Source: JAWVFM01 sp963771655 (GTDB taxonomy: Bacteria; Actinomycetota; Thermoleophilia; Solirubrobacterales; 70-9). Taken from it: a DNA stretch of 64,000 nt. Location of the stretch: the NCBI GenBank assembly GCA_963771655.1, contig CAVYUG010000005.1, positions 1 through 64,000 of the forward strand, in the 5' to 3' direction. The position numbers and the translations under genes are program-made. Below the pieces are notes generated by a model, which was given only the letters and a program-made list of their open reading frames with translations, ran no database searches and was not told the origin of the DNA. Numbering within the stretch: position 1 is the first letter of the stretch; each line of letters opens with the position of its first letter. This document shows, in pieces, positions 31,232 through 39,838 of the stretch.

Positions 31232-33016
31232 TCATGACATACCCGTTGGCGTGTGCTGGACCTTCCTCACCTTGCCGCCGCCGGTGTACATGTGGACGCC
31301 GCACGGCAGGCACGGATCGAAGCTCCGCACCGCCCGCATGATGTCGACCCCCTTGAAGTTCTCCGGGCCGTTCTCCTCGAAGATCGGGGTGTTCTGCACC
31401 GCGTCCTCATAGGGGCCCGGAGTCCCGTAGCTGTCGCGAGAGCTCGCGTTCCACGGCGTCGGCGGGTAGGGCTGGTAGTTGGCGATCTTGCCGCCCTGGA
31501 TGACCATGTGGTGCGACAGCACCCCGCGCGCCGCCTCGTGGAAGCCGACGCTGACTGCCTCGTCCGGCACCTTGAAGGATGTCCAGCTCTTGGTCCGGCC
31601 CGCGCGAACCTCCTTGAAGGCCCGCTCGAGGCAGTGGAGGCCGATCAGGGCCGAGTAGGCCTGGTGGTAGGTCCGGGCCCGATCGCGCTCGATCGCGTTC
31701 GACTTCTCCGGCACCTTCCACTCGAGCTCCATCTCGGGAGCGCTGGCGGAGCGCGGGAGCACCATCTGGATGGACTCGCCCGTGGCCTTCGCGTAGCCGA
31801 AGTCGACGAGGCCCGCCTTCGCCGTGCACCACTGGCGGGCGAACGGGCCGCCGCCGGTGTCGCAGGCGACGTAGCGGTCGTTGCGCTGGTCATAGATCCG
31901 CGGCGAGACGACCCACGAGTACTTGTCGGAGAAGTCGCGCTTCTGAGGCTTCGGGAGCGTCGTCTTGTTCCAGGGGTGCCGCTTGTCGACGGGGTTGCCG
32001 AGCGGGTCCTGCGTCACGAACGGCTGTTGCGAGTCGGCCCAGTCGTCGAAGTACGCGCTGCCGAGAAGGATCCTGATCATCAGGTTGATCTCGACCAGGT
32101 CGGTTGAGATGAGCTCACCGCCGAGTGCCACGCCGGGCGTGATGTACCGCTTGCGGCCCCACTCGGTCATGTTTCGGTAGTCGTAGTCGACGTAGTCGGG
32201 GTCGTCGAAGCTGCCCCAGTTGACGAGGTCCGTCTCGCGGTAGCCGACCATGTCGTAACCCGGCATCTCCCGGAGGAAGAAGTCGTAGAGGTCGTCGTGC
32301 ATGGGCACCGACCGCTTGACGTAGTCGAAGTACCGCATCAGGCGCACGTAGTAGTCGGTGAGTGTCTGATGGGTGATGTGGGCGCTGCAGCCGCCGGGCA
32401 TGATCGTCGACGGGTGCGTGTGCCGGCCGCCGAACAGGCAGTACATCTCCCGCGTGTAGCGCGCCACCTGAAGCGTCTCCAGGTAGAAGTCGCCGGTGAA
32501 CGGGTTGAGCGACCGCATGATGTCGGCGATCGTGCGGTAGCCGTGCACGTCGGCGTGGTCGGCGAGCGTCTCCTCGGCCTTCTTCAGCAGGGTCGGGTTG
32601 GTCTCCTTGACCATCTGCTCGCAGAAGTCCACGTTGCACATGCAGTCGTTGAAGATCGCGTGGTCGAACATGTAGTCCGCGGTCTCGGCCAGGTTGAACG
32701 CGAGGTCGCCGAGCGGCGGCGGCTTCACGCCGTAGGCCATGTTCTGATTGAGGCACGAGCAGGTGCAGTGGTTGTCACCGCAGATGCCGCAGATCCGGCT
32801 GGTGATGAAGTGCGCGTCGCGCGGGTCGATCCCCTTCATGAAGATGTCGAACCCGCGGAAGATCATCGACGTCGAGTAGCACTTGTTGACCTTCTGGTTC
32901 GAGAAGTCGATCTCGGTGTGGATGCCGAGGCTGCCGACGATCCGGGTGATCGGATCCCACGACATCTCCTTGACCATGACCTTCTGGTCGGCGCTCGGTG
33001 TCTCGGTTGCTGCCAT
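31232..33016 (-). CDS. hhyL: [NiFe] hydrogenase large subunit, group 1h type
   Basis: 594 aa catalytic subunit. The L1 motif RICGICGDNHC supplies C76 and C79; L2 DPCLPCGVH supplies C569 and C572, ending at His575. A 19-residue extension (MYTGGGKV... to GMS) follows and should be removed by the protease at 27217. Sequence features (DNHCTCSCLN, the CGVHM end) and gene context indicate the high-affinity actinobacterial type that oxidises atmospheric H2. Good ribosome-binding site before ATG 33016. Small subunit gene is immediately upstream. Confidence 0.94.
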   Translation of the reverse strand: MAATETPSADQKVMVKEMSWDPITRIVGSLGIHTEIDFSNQKVNKCYSTSMIFRGFDIFMKGIDPRDAHFITSRICGICGDNHCTCSCLNQNMAYGVKPPPLGDLAFNLAETADYMFDHAIFNDCMCNVDFCEQMVKETNPTLLKKAEETLADHADVHGYRTIADIMRSLNPFTGDFYLETLQVARYTREMYCLFGGRHTHPSTIMPGGCSAHITHQTLTDYYVRLMRYFDYVKRSVPMHDDLYDFFLREMPGYDMVGYRETDLVNWGSFDDPDYVDYDYRNMTEWGRKRYITPGVALGGELISTDLVEINLMIRILLGSAYFDDWADSQQPFVTQDPLGNPVDKRHPWNKTTLPKPQKRDFSDKYSWVVSPRIYDQRNDRYVACDTGGGPFARQWCTAKAGLVDFGYAKATGESIQMVLPRSASAPEMELEWKVPEKSNAIERDRARTYHQAYSALIGLHCLERAFKEVRAGRTKSWTSFKVPDEAVSVGFHEAARGVLSHHMVIQGGKIANYQPYPPTPWNASSRDSYGTPGPYEDAVQNTPIFEENGPENFKGVDIMRAVRSFDPCLPCGVHMYTGGGKVRKVQHTPTGMS

Positions 33017-33073
33017 CTGCGTCTCTCCTCTGTTACCTGTCGTCTCGAGTTCGTCTTCGGTCCGGCTATCGGG

Positions 33074-34162
33074 TCATGACCCCGGCGGGGCGTAGCTCGA
33101 GCTCCGGCTCCTGTAGCCCGTGAGCAGGGTCTTTCCGGGCTTTCGCCACTCCGGCTCGACGTCGTACTTGCTCTTGATGTTGCGGTGGCGGAAGTAGCGG
33201 ATCACCGGGCCCATCAGGAACTTCTCGAAGTTCGATGCCGCCGCGCCCCACGGGTCGGGGTCCATGAACGGCATGTACTTGTCGGGGAAGCCGGGCATCG
33301 TGCAGGCCATGCAGATGCCGCCGACGTTCGGGCAACCCCCGTAGCCGTCGACCCAGCCGCGGATCGGCACGTTGCACTTGACGACCGGGCCCTTGCACCC
33401 GAGCTTCACGAGGCAGCGCGGGTCGTCGCCGTACTCGGTCGCAAAGAGGCCCTCCTCGGAGAACCCACCTCGGTTGCAACCCTCGCGGACGGTGCGGCCG
33501 AAGAGCCACTTGGGGCGCAGCGCCTCGTCGAGATCGGGCACCGGCGCCAGGCCCGCGAGGTGGAGGGCGAGGTAGAGGAGCGTCTCGGTCATGTTGTCGG
33601 GCTGGGCCGGGCAGCCGGGGATGTTGATGATGGGCAGGCCCGCCGACGACTTCCAGTTCCACCCGAGGTGGTCGGCGACTCCCATCGCGCCGGTGGGGTT
33701 GTTCTTCATCGCCGGAATGCCGCCGTAGGTGGCGCAGGTCCCGATCGCGACGACCGCGGCCGCCTTCGGCGCGAGGCGGTCGAGCCACTCGCTGGTGGTG
33801 ATCGGCTGTCCTGTCTTCGGGTCGTCGCCGATCGCAGCCCAGTGGCCCTCGCCGGAGAGCTCCTCGTTCGGGATCGAGCCCTCGACGCAGAGGACGAAGG
33901 GGTCGAGCTCGCCGCGCTCGGCCTGCCACCACGCCTCGATGAACTCCGAGCCGTTCTCGTAGGCGAGCACCGGGTTGTGGACGATCACCTTGGGCATCCC
34001 CGGGATGGCCTGGGTGACGATGTCCTCCAGGCTCGGGTTCACAGCCGAGGTCATCGCGACGGAGTCGCCGTCGCATGAGAGCCCGGTCGTCATCCAGAGG
34101 ACATGGGCGGTGACCGCCTCCGTCTCCTTCTGGCCGGGAACGAACTCGGTGCTCAGAGCCAT
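33074..34162 (-). CDS. hhyS: [NiFe] hydrogenase small subunit, group 1h type
   Basis: 362 aa electron-transfer subunit. The proximal-cluster loop reads GLSCDGDSVAM: C30 is present, but the second Cys of the usual CxxC is Asp33. A 3Cys-1Asp proximal [4Fe-4S] cluster is established for the Ralstonia actinobacterial-type hydrogenase, so this is the expected group 1h feature. Further ligands are in GTCATYGG, PGCPAQPD, and the C-terminal REGCNRGG, LGCKGP and GGCPNVGGICMACTMPG blocks. No Tat signal is present, consistent with a cytoplasmic-facing enzyme. GAGGAGAG ribosome-binding site precedes the ATG. Confidence 0.95.
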   Translation of the reverse strand: MALSTEFVPGQKETEAVTAHVLWMTTGLSCDGDSVAMTSAVNPSLEDIVTQAIPGMPKVIVHNPVLAYENGSEFIEAWWQAERGELDPFVLCVEGSIPNEELSGEGHWAAIGDDPKTGQPITTSEWLDRLAPKAAAVVAIGTCATYGGIPAMKNNPTGAMGVADHLGWNWKSSAGLPIINIPGCPAQPDNMTETLLYLALHLAGLAPVPDLDEALRPKWLFGRTVREGCNRGGFSEEGLFATEYGDDPRCLVKLGCKGPVVKCNVPIRGWVDGYGGCPNVGGICMACTMPGFPDKYMPFMDPDPWGAAASNFEKFLMGPVIRYFRHRNIKSKYDVEPEWRKPGKTLLTGYRSRSSSYAPPGS

Positions 34163-34214
34163 CTCAACTCTCCTCGGGTCGGGGTTTCAGCGGATGTCGG
34201 TCCTCGCAAGTCAT

Positions 34215-35324
34215 TCAGCAGATCCTCGGCAGCGGGTCGCCCGCCAGCAGGTCCATCACGCGGCGGCCGCCGAAAGCGGTGTCGACGAGGACCATCCCCG
34301 GCGGCTCGGTCTTCACCTCGCCGATCTCGACCGCCCGCTCGCCGCCGGGGGCGCTCCGAAGCGCCGCGAGGGCCGCCTCCGCCGCGCCGGGCGCGACGAA
34401 GGCGACGAACACGCCCTCGTTGGCGACGTACATCGGGTCGATGCCGAGAAGCTCGGCCGCGCCTCCCACCTCGGGGCTCACAGGAACCGCGTCCTCGCGC
34501 ACGCCGATCGCCACCTGGGATGCCCGCGCGAGCTCGTTGAGCACCGAGGCGACGCCGCCGCGCGTGGCGTCGCGCATGCAGCGGATCGAGGGCCCGGCGG
34601 CATCGAGAAGGGCGTCGACCGCGGGCCAGAGCGAGCGGGTGTCGGACGCGATCTCGGAGTCGAGCCCGAGCTCGCCTCGGGCGAGCATGATCGCGGTGCC
34701 GTGCTCGCCGATCGTCCCCGAGACGAGGACCCGGTCGCCGGGCTTGATCGACGCGGGGGAGAGGCTCGCACGCGCGTCCACCTGGCCAAGGCCCGTCGTG
34801 CAGATGTACATCGCGTCGCAATGGCCGCGCTCGACGACCTTGGTGTCGCCGGTGACCACTTCGACTCCGGCCTCCGTGGCCGCGGTCGCGATCGCCTCCA
34901 CCTCGGCCCGGAGCTCATCGGCGCCGAGTCCCTCCTCCAGGATGAGCGAGAGGCTGAGCGCCACCGGCCTGGCACCCGAGACGGCGAGGTCGTTGACGGT
35001 GCCGTTCACGGCGAGCTCGCCGATCGAGCCGCCCGGGAAGCGGATCGGCTTGACGACGAAGGAATCCGTGGTCATCGCAAGGCCGATGCCGTCCACGGTC
35101 ACCGTCCCCGCGTCGCCCAGGGCCGCGAGGGCCTCGCCGCCGAGGGTGGGGGCCAGCAGGCCCTCGATCAGCGTCTGCGTCGCCTTGCCGCCGGCGCCGT
35201 GCGCCATCGTCACCCGCTCGTCCTTGAAGCGCGGCCGCTTGGCGCGGGTGGTCTCGATGATCTCGAGGATCCGCTCCTCGCGGCCGGCGTCGGTGCGGGG
35301 GACGCTGGTGGCGGAGTCGGCCAT
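34215..35324 (-). CDS. hypE: Hydrogenase maturation protein HypE
   Basis: 369-aa AIR-synthase-like ATPase. It ends in the invariant PRIC, whose Cys receives the carbamoyl group from HypF and is dehydrated to thiocyanate. Other conserved blocks: MAHGAGGKATQTLI, GTVNDLAVSGARP and MRDATRGGVASVLNE. ATG 35324 overlaps the hypD stop by one base. Works with HypC and HypD to build the Fe(CN)2CO unit. Confidence 0.96.
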   Translation of the reverse strand: MADSATSVPRTDAGREERILEIIETTRAKRPRFKDERVTMAHGAGGKATQTLIEGLLAPTLGGEALAALGDAGTVTVDGIGLAMTTDSFVVKPIRFPGGSIGELAVNGTVNDLAVSGARPVALSLSLILEEGLGADELRAEVEAIATAATEAGVEVVTGDTKVVERGHCDAMYICTTGLGQVDARASLSPASIKPGDRVLVSGTIGEHGTAIMLARGELGLDSEIASDTRSLWPAVDALLDAAGPSIRCMRDATRGGVASVLNELARASQVAIGVREDAVPVSPEVGGAAELLGIDPMYVANEGVFVAFVAPGAAEAALAALRSAPGGERAVEIGEVKTEPPGMVLVDTAFGGRRVMDLLAGDPLPRIC

Positions 35325-36439
35325 CAGACGAGCTCCTTCTCGCGCGCGAAGCGTCCGTAGTTGTAATAGGCGGCGCAGGCGCCCTCGGGGGAGACCATGC
35401 AGGTCCCGATCGCGTGCTCCGGGGTGCACGCGGTGCCGAACACCTTGCACTCCCAGGGCTTGATGACGCCCTTCAGCACCTCGCCGCACTGGCAGGCCTT
35501 CGGGTCGGCGACCCGGACCCCCGGGACCTCGTAGCGCAGCTCGGCGTCGAACTCGGCATAGGCGTCGGAGAGCTTGAGCGCGCTCTGGGTGATGAAGCCG
35601 AGGCCGCGCCACTCGAAGTGCGGCCGAAGCTCGAACACCTCGGACAACACCTTGAGGGCCGGGACGTTGCCCTCGTAGGGCACGACCCTTCTGTACTGGT
35701 TCTCGACCTCGCAGCGGCCCTCCGCCACCTGCCGCAGGATCATCTCGATCGATTGGAGGATGTCGAGCGGCTCGAAGCCGGACGTCACGAGCGGGCGCCC
35801 GTAGTCGGCCGGGATGAACTCGAAGGGCCTGACGCCGACGATCGTCGACACGTGCCCGGGACCGATGAAGCCGTCGAGCCGCATGTCGGGCGAGTCAAGG
35901 AGCGCCCGCAGCGGAGGCACGATCGTGACGTGGTTGCACATGCAGAGGAAGTTCTCGACGCCCTCGGCCTTGGCCCGCTTGAGCGTCAGGGCCGTGGAGG
36001 GTGCCGTCGTCTCGAAGCCGATCGCGAAGAAGACGACGTCGCGGTCGGGGTTGGCCTTGGCGAGTCGCAGCGCGTCGAGCGGCGAGTAGACCATCCGGAT
36101 GTCGGCGCCGCCCGCCTTCGCCTCCAGCAGCGTCCGCTCCGAGCCCGGGACCCGCATCATGTCGCCGAAGCAGGTGAAGATCACGTCCTCGCGCTCCGCG
36201 ATCGCCATGCCGTCGTCGACGCGTCCCATCGGGATGACGCAGACCGGGCAGCCGGGGCCGTGCACCAGCTCGACGTTCTCCGGGAGGAGGTCGTCGATGC
36301 CGTACTTGTAGATCGAGTGCGTGTGCCCGCCGCACACCTCCATCAGCTTGTAGTGGCGGCCCGGCTCGACGAGCGAGAGGATCTGCGCCGACAGCGCTCG
36401 GCCGAGCTCCGCGTCGCGGTACTCGTCGACGTATCTCAT
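35324..36439 (-). CDS. hypD: Hydrogenase maturation protein HypD
   Basis: 371-aa [4Fe-4S] protein that forms the scaffold for Fe(CN)2CO assembly with HypC. Conserved cysteines: MEVCGGHTHSI, GPGCPVCVIP, and the C-terminal cluster in CQCGEVLKG, WECKVFG and TACTPEHAIGTCMVS. It overlaps hypE by one base and the upstream HypC-like gene by four bases (ATGA). Confidence 0.96.
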   Translation of the reverse strand: MRYVDEYRDAELGRALSAQILSLVEPGRHYKLMEVCGGHTHSIYKYGIDDLLPENVELVHGPGCPVCVIPMGRVDDGMAIAEREDVIFTCFGDMMRVPGSERTLLEAKAGGADIRMVYSPLDALRLAKANPDRDVVFFAIGFETTAPSTALTLKRAKAEGVENFLCMCNHVTIVPPLRALLDSPDMRLDGFIGPGHVSTIVGVRPFEFIPADYGRPLVTSGFEPLDILQSIEMILRQVAEGRCEVENQYRRVVPYEGNVPALKVLSEVFELRPHFEWRGLGFITQSALKLSDAYAEFDAELRYEVPGVRVADPKACQCGEVLKGVIKPWECKVFGTACTPEHAIGTCMVSPEGACAAYYNYGRFAREKELV

Positions 36440-36708
36440 CCGGCCCTCGCGATCGCAGTCCCTGCGTGGACGAGGAGGCGGTCGCCGATCTCCACGGGCC
36501 CGACCAGGGCCGTCTCGACCGTCTCCCGCCGGTCGTGCTCGTCCTCGCACAGGGCGAGCCCGCGAGCGTCGTCGACGGCCACCACCGCGAGCTCCACCGC
36601 GACGTCGCCGCAGGTGATGCAGCCCTCGGTGGGCGAGCAATGCTCCCCAGGCATCGATTCGTCATTGGTGGCGACGGCTTCGCGTTCCGTTGCCACCATC
36701 GATCTCAC
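36436..36708 (-). CDS. Second HypC-family protein, divergent
   Basis: 90 aa (or 72 aa from ATG 36654). The fold-specific end GPVEIGDRLLVHAGTAIAR matches the HypC/HupF family (compare GDWVLIHVGFAI in the canonical copy). However, the N-terminal Met-Cys of HypC is absent: the first cysteines are internal, in EHCSPTEGCITCGD. An extra ALCEDE segment is present. It lies between canonical hypC and hypD, with a four-base overlap to hypD. In systems with two HypC paralogues, one can serve as a large-subunit-specific chaperone (as HupF does); that is a reasonable guess here. Confidence 0.8.
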   Translation of the reverse strand: MRSMVATEREAVATNDESMPGEHCSPTEGCITCGDVAVELAVVAVDDARGLALCEDEHDRRETVETALVGPVEIGDRLLVHAGTAIARAG

Positions 36709-36769
36709 CGCGCGGGCGCTCCCCGAGACTGCCGGCCGCGGCCACGGACCCGGAGTCCCATCATCCCCG

Positions 36770-37048
36770 TCACTCGATCACGCTCGCCCGGAGCTCCTCG
36801 AGCTCCTGCTCGTAGTCGGCGCCCATTCCCTCGAGCAGCTTCAGCGTCGCCTCCGCCTCCTCCTCGTCGACCTTCGAGATCGCGAAGCCGACGTGGATGA
36901 GGACCCAGTCGCCGGGCGCCGCCCCGGTGCCGTCCTCGTCGAGGAGCCCGATGTTGACGTTCCGCCGCACCCCCGCCACGTCAACCTTTGCGAGGCGATT
37001 CGCCTCGTCGACCATCTCAATGACTTGGCCCGGAATAGCCAGGCACAT
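36770..37048 (-). CDS. hypC: Hydrogenase assembly chaperone HypC
   Basis: 92 aa from ATG 37048, giving the canonical MCLAIPGQVIEM start in which Cys2 carries the Fe(CN)2CO unit. The end of the beta-barrel reads GDWVLIHVGFAISKVDEEEA. AGGAGAGGAAG on the complement supplies the ribosome-binding site. An in-frame start further upstream would bury the essential Cys2, so it was rejected. First hyp gene of the locus. Confidence 0.94.
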   Translation of the reverse strand: MCLAIPGQVIEMVDEANRLAKVDVAGVRRNVNIGLLDEDGTGAAPGDWVLIHVGFAISKVDEEEAEATLKLLEGMGADYEQELEELRASVIE

Positions 37049-37103
37049 CCGGCTACTTCCTCTCCTCGTTTCCCTGCTGTCGCAAGCTATCACTCCGCCG
37101 ATT

Positions 37104-37445
37104 TCATTGGAGGCCCCATTTCGGCAACCCGCCGCGGGCTCGGCGCCGCGCCACGGCGGCGTCGTCCGGCGGGAGGCTCGGGTAGGTGCGCATCGACCAT
37201 GGGTGGGGGCCGATGGTCCCGTAGTGGCGCCGGACGAACGCCTTCAACTCGCCGCGGTGATCCCCGCACCCGTAGAGCGTTCGTCCATAGACGCCGCGGC
37301 CATGCCACACCAGCCAGTGACCCGGGCCTGCGTCGACGTACTCGCCGAAGCGCTGGTGCAGGAGCTGGCGCTCGAGGCTCGCCTGGGTGACCTGGTCCGG
37401 CTCGGAACCGCAGAACTCACACCTGAACACGAGCCGAGTCGGCAT
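37104..37445 (-). CDS. Conserved hypothetical protein, 113 aa, zinc-finger-like N-terminus
   Basis: Starts MPTRLVFRCEFCGSEPD with a CxxC that could pair with the later CGDH to bind zinc. The central part WLVWHGRGVYGRTLYGCGDHRGELKAF is compact and Gly/Trp/Tyr-rich; the C-terminus is basic. No family was recognised. It is the gene just before hypC (56 bases) on the same strand, so it may begin the hydrogenase transcription unit; a regulatory or unrelated role are both possible. Confidence 0.6.
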   Translation of the reverse strand: MPTRLVFRCEFCGSEPDQVTQASLERQLLHQRFGEYVDAGPGHWLVWHGRGVYGRTLYGCGDHRGELKAFVRRHYGTIGPHPWSMRTYPSLPPDDAAVARRRARGGLPKWGLQ

Positions 37446-37466
37446 CGCGCGCAGGTTACGCCGCCC

Positions 37467-37679
37467 TCAGATGTTCGAGGGGTCCTCCTCGCCCTCGGCG
37501 GCGCCTCCCGGCCCGCCGGAGGTCGAGCCGCCGGTGTTCTCGACGCCTTCAGCGCCCTCGTCCTCGCCGACCTCGAGGTTGCCCTCGATGTCCTCCTCGC
37601 GGCCTTCCTCGTAGGCGTGGAGCGGGGTCGAGGGAACCTCCTCCTCGTCCGCCAGCACGTTGTACTTCTCGTCCGGCAT
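37467..37679 (-). CDS. Small acidic, low-complexity protein (70 aa)
   Basis: ATG 37679 with a GGAGGAGG-type ribosome-binding site. Starts MPDEKYNVLADEEEVPSTPL; the rest is Glu/Gly/Asp-rich and probably disordered. No family recognised. Located 21 bases before the 113-aa gene on the same strand. Confidence 0.5.
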   Translation of the reverse strand: MPDEKYNVLADEEEVPSTPLHAYEEGREEDIEGNLEVGEDEGAEGVENTGGSTSGGPGGAAEGEEDPSNI

Positions 37680-37728
37680 TCTCGCCTCCTCCGTCGCTCT
37701 GCGACCTGCTACCCGCGGCAGCGATCGA

Positions 37729-38616
37729 TCATGCGGGTCGCCGCGAGCCCGCGCTGGTGAGGAACGTCGCGGACATGTCTTGGTCGGCATGCTCGACGGC
37801 GCCCTCGACCAGGCGCTGGCAGATCGCCTCGACGAGCGGCAGGTCGAGGTCGGCCGCTGCGCCCGCCTCCGTGACGAGGCGCGCGTCCTTCGCCGCGAGC
37901 CCGAGTCGGAACGATGGCTCGAAGTCGCGCTCGATCATCGCCTTGCCCTTCATCTGGAGATACGGCAGGTCGAGCGGACCGCCGGAGACGACATCGAGCA
38001 CGAGCGCAGGGTCGAGGCCCAGCCCCTCGGCGAGGGCGAGCGTCTCCGCCGCTCCCTCCACCACGCTCAGGATCCAGGCGTTCACGGCGAGCTTGAGGCG
38101 CGTCGCCTCGCCGACCTCGCCCAGCCACACGGTGCGCTTGCCGACGGCTTCGAACACCGGCTCGACGCGCCCGCGAACGGTATCCGCGCCGGCCGCCATG
38201 ACGACGAGCTCTCCGTCCTCCGCCGGCTTGCGGGTACCCAGCACCGGAGCGTCGACGATCGTGAGGCCCGCATCGCCGGCGAGGCCCGCGCAGCGGTCGA
38301 TCCCCTCGAGCCCGAGCGTGCTCATCTGCAGCCAGATCGCGCCCGAGACATCGCCCGCGAGGGCGCCGTCGTCTCCCTCCATCGACTCGGTCACGGCGTC
38401 CGTGTCGGAGAGGATCGTCAGGACGATGCCGGCGCTGGACGCCGCCTCGGCGGCGGTCGAGCAGACGGTCACGCCCTCGTCGGAGAGCGGCTCCGCCTTC
38501 TCGCGGGTGCGATTCCACGCCCTGACGGCGAGCCCGGCGCGGGCGATGTTGGCCGCCATGCCGCGCCCCATCGTCCCACCGGCGCCGAGGACCGCGATCG
38601 TGCTCCTGTCGTTCAC
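37729..38616 (-). CDS. NAD(P)-dependent beta-hydroxyacid dehydrogenase (3-hydroxyisobutyrate dehydrogenase family)
   Basis: 295 aa from GTG 38616. The Rossmann motif VLGAGGTMGRGMA (GxGxMGxxMA) at the N-terminus, the DAPVLGTRKPAEDGELVVMAAG block and the catalytic lysine in RLKLAVNAWI are diagnostic of the family. The exact substrate (3-hydroxyisobutyrate, tartronate semialdehyde, gamma-hydroxybutyrate or an imine) cannot be set from sequence. Confidence 0.87.
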   Translation of the reverse strand: MNDRSTIAVLGAGGTMGRGMAANIARAGLAVRAWNRTREKAEPLSDEGVTVCSTAAEAASSAGIVLTILSDTDAVTESMEGDDGALAGDVSGAIWLQMSTLGLEGIDRCAGLAGDAGLTIVDAPVLGTRKPAEDGELVVMAAGADTVRGRVEPVFEAVGKRTVWLGEVGEATRLKLAVNAWILSVVEGAAETLALAEGLGLDPALVLDVVSGGPLDLPYLQMKGKAMIERDFEPSFRLGLAAKDARLVTEAGAAADLDLPLVEAICQRLVEGAVEHADQDMSATFLTSAGSRRPA

Positions 38617-38678
38617 GGGGTCTCCTTCCGGTCGCTGCCGGGTCTCCTACCCGTTGCGGGCCGTGCCGACTCGGGCAC

Positions 38679-39812
38679 TCAGACGGCTCGGCTGGAGAGC
38701 AGGCGCGCTCCGGCCGCGCAGGCTCCGACGCTGAGAAGCGCGGCGGCCACGATGGCCGCTCCCTGCCCGGAGGTGATGATGTGTTCGGAGAGGCCGAGGG
38801 CGACCACTGCGGCCGGAACCCCCAGCTCGGCGGCGGCGACGAGGCCGGCGGCCGGTCGCTGCCGGGTCACGACGGCGGCGAGCTGATGGACACCTACGTT
38901 GAGCACGGCGATCGACGCAGCGAGCGCGAGGTTGCTCGGGTCTGAGAAGAGATCGCGCACGTTCAGCTTGGTGCCGAGCAGGACGAAGAAGAGGGGGATG
39001 AGGAAGCCCTCGCCGATGCCGCGCACCTCGAGCGACAGACGCTCGGGGCCGCCGATCGCGGCGACGATCAGCCCGGTGCCGAACCCGGCGATCAGGACGC
39101 TCGTCCCCAGATCCTGAGCGAGCCACGCAAGGCCAACCAAAGCCGCGAGCGCGACGCGAAGGTCGAGCGCCCAGCCCCGCTCCTTCGACTGGAGCCGGAG
39201 CCACCGGTACCAGTCGATTCCCAGCAGCAGCCTCATCCCGGCGAAGAAGACGAGAGCGGCGCCGGCGACCGCCAGGCTGCCCAGCGCGACCTTGCCGGCC
39301 TGGTCGGGCTGGACCGCGAACGGAACGGCGAGGACCGCCACGATGTCAGCGATCGTGATCTGCGCGATCAGCTTTAGCGTCTTGCCGGCGACCAGGCCGT
39401 GCTCGTCGAGAATCGGGAGCGCGACGGCCGCCGAGCTCGACGCCACGACGACGGCGAGCAGAGCCGGGTGGGACACGTCGCCGACGGCCGCCGCAGCGAG
39501 CCCCGCGGGGACCGCGGCCGCCGCGCCCACCGCCGCGGCGATGGCGCCCCCGCCGAGCGCACCGCGCAGGCGGCGGTCGTGGAGTGGAATGCGCGTGCCG
39601 ACGGCGAACATGAGCGTCGCGAAGCCGATGGTCTCGAGCAGCGCGAGTGGCGGTTCGGTCGGGTCGACGATGCCGAACCCGCTCACGCCGATGACGACGC
39701 CGGCCAGGATCTCGCCGATCACCAGCGGGACGAGGTTGCGGCTCGCGCCGGCGAGGAGCGGCCCGGCGAGTCCGCAGGCGAGCACGAGCGCAAGGGACCC
39801 GAGGCTAGTCAC
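38679..39812 (-). CDS. Cation:proton antiporter (CPA2-like)
   Basis: 377-aa integral membrane protein with about 11-12 helices and Na+/H+ exchanger (Kef/NapA-type) features: LAGPLLAGASRNLVPLVIGEI at the start, the SSSAAVALPILDEHG helix region, and a long C-terminal hydrophobic half (GFLIPLFFVLLGTKLNVRD). There is no C-terminal RCK/TrkA domain. Ion specificity unknown; a potassium/proton role is possible. GTG start. Confidence 0.82.
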   Translation of the reverse strand: MTSLGSLALVLACGLAGPLLAGASRNLVPLVIGEILAGVVIGVSGFGIVDPTEPPLALLETIGFATLMFAVGTRIPLHDRRLRGALGGGAIAAAVGAAAAVPAGLAAAAVGDVSHPALLAVVVASSSAAVALPILDEHGLVAGKTLKLIAQITIADIVAVLAVPFAVQPDQAGKVALGSLAVAGAALVFFAGMRLLLGIDWYRWLRLQSKERGWALDLRVALAALVGLAWLAQDLGTSVLIAGFGTGLIVAAIGGPERLSLEVRGIGEGFLIPLFFVLLGTKLNVRDLFSDPSNLALAASIAVLNVGVHQLAAVVTRQRPAAGLVAAAELGVPAAVVALGLSEHIITSGQGAAIVAAALLSVGACAAGARLLSSRAV

Positions 39813-39838
39813 CGCCCCATCGTGCCGCAGATGCGCGT

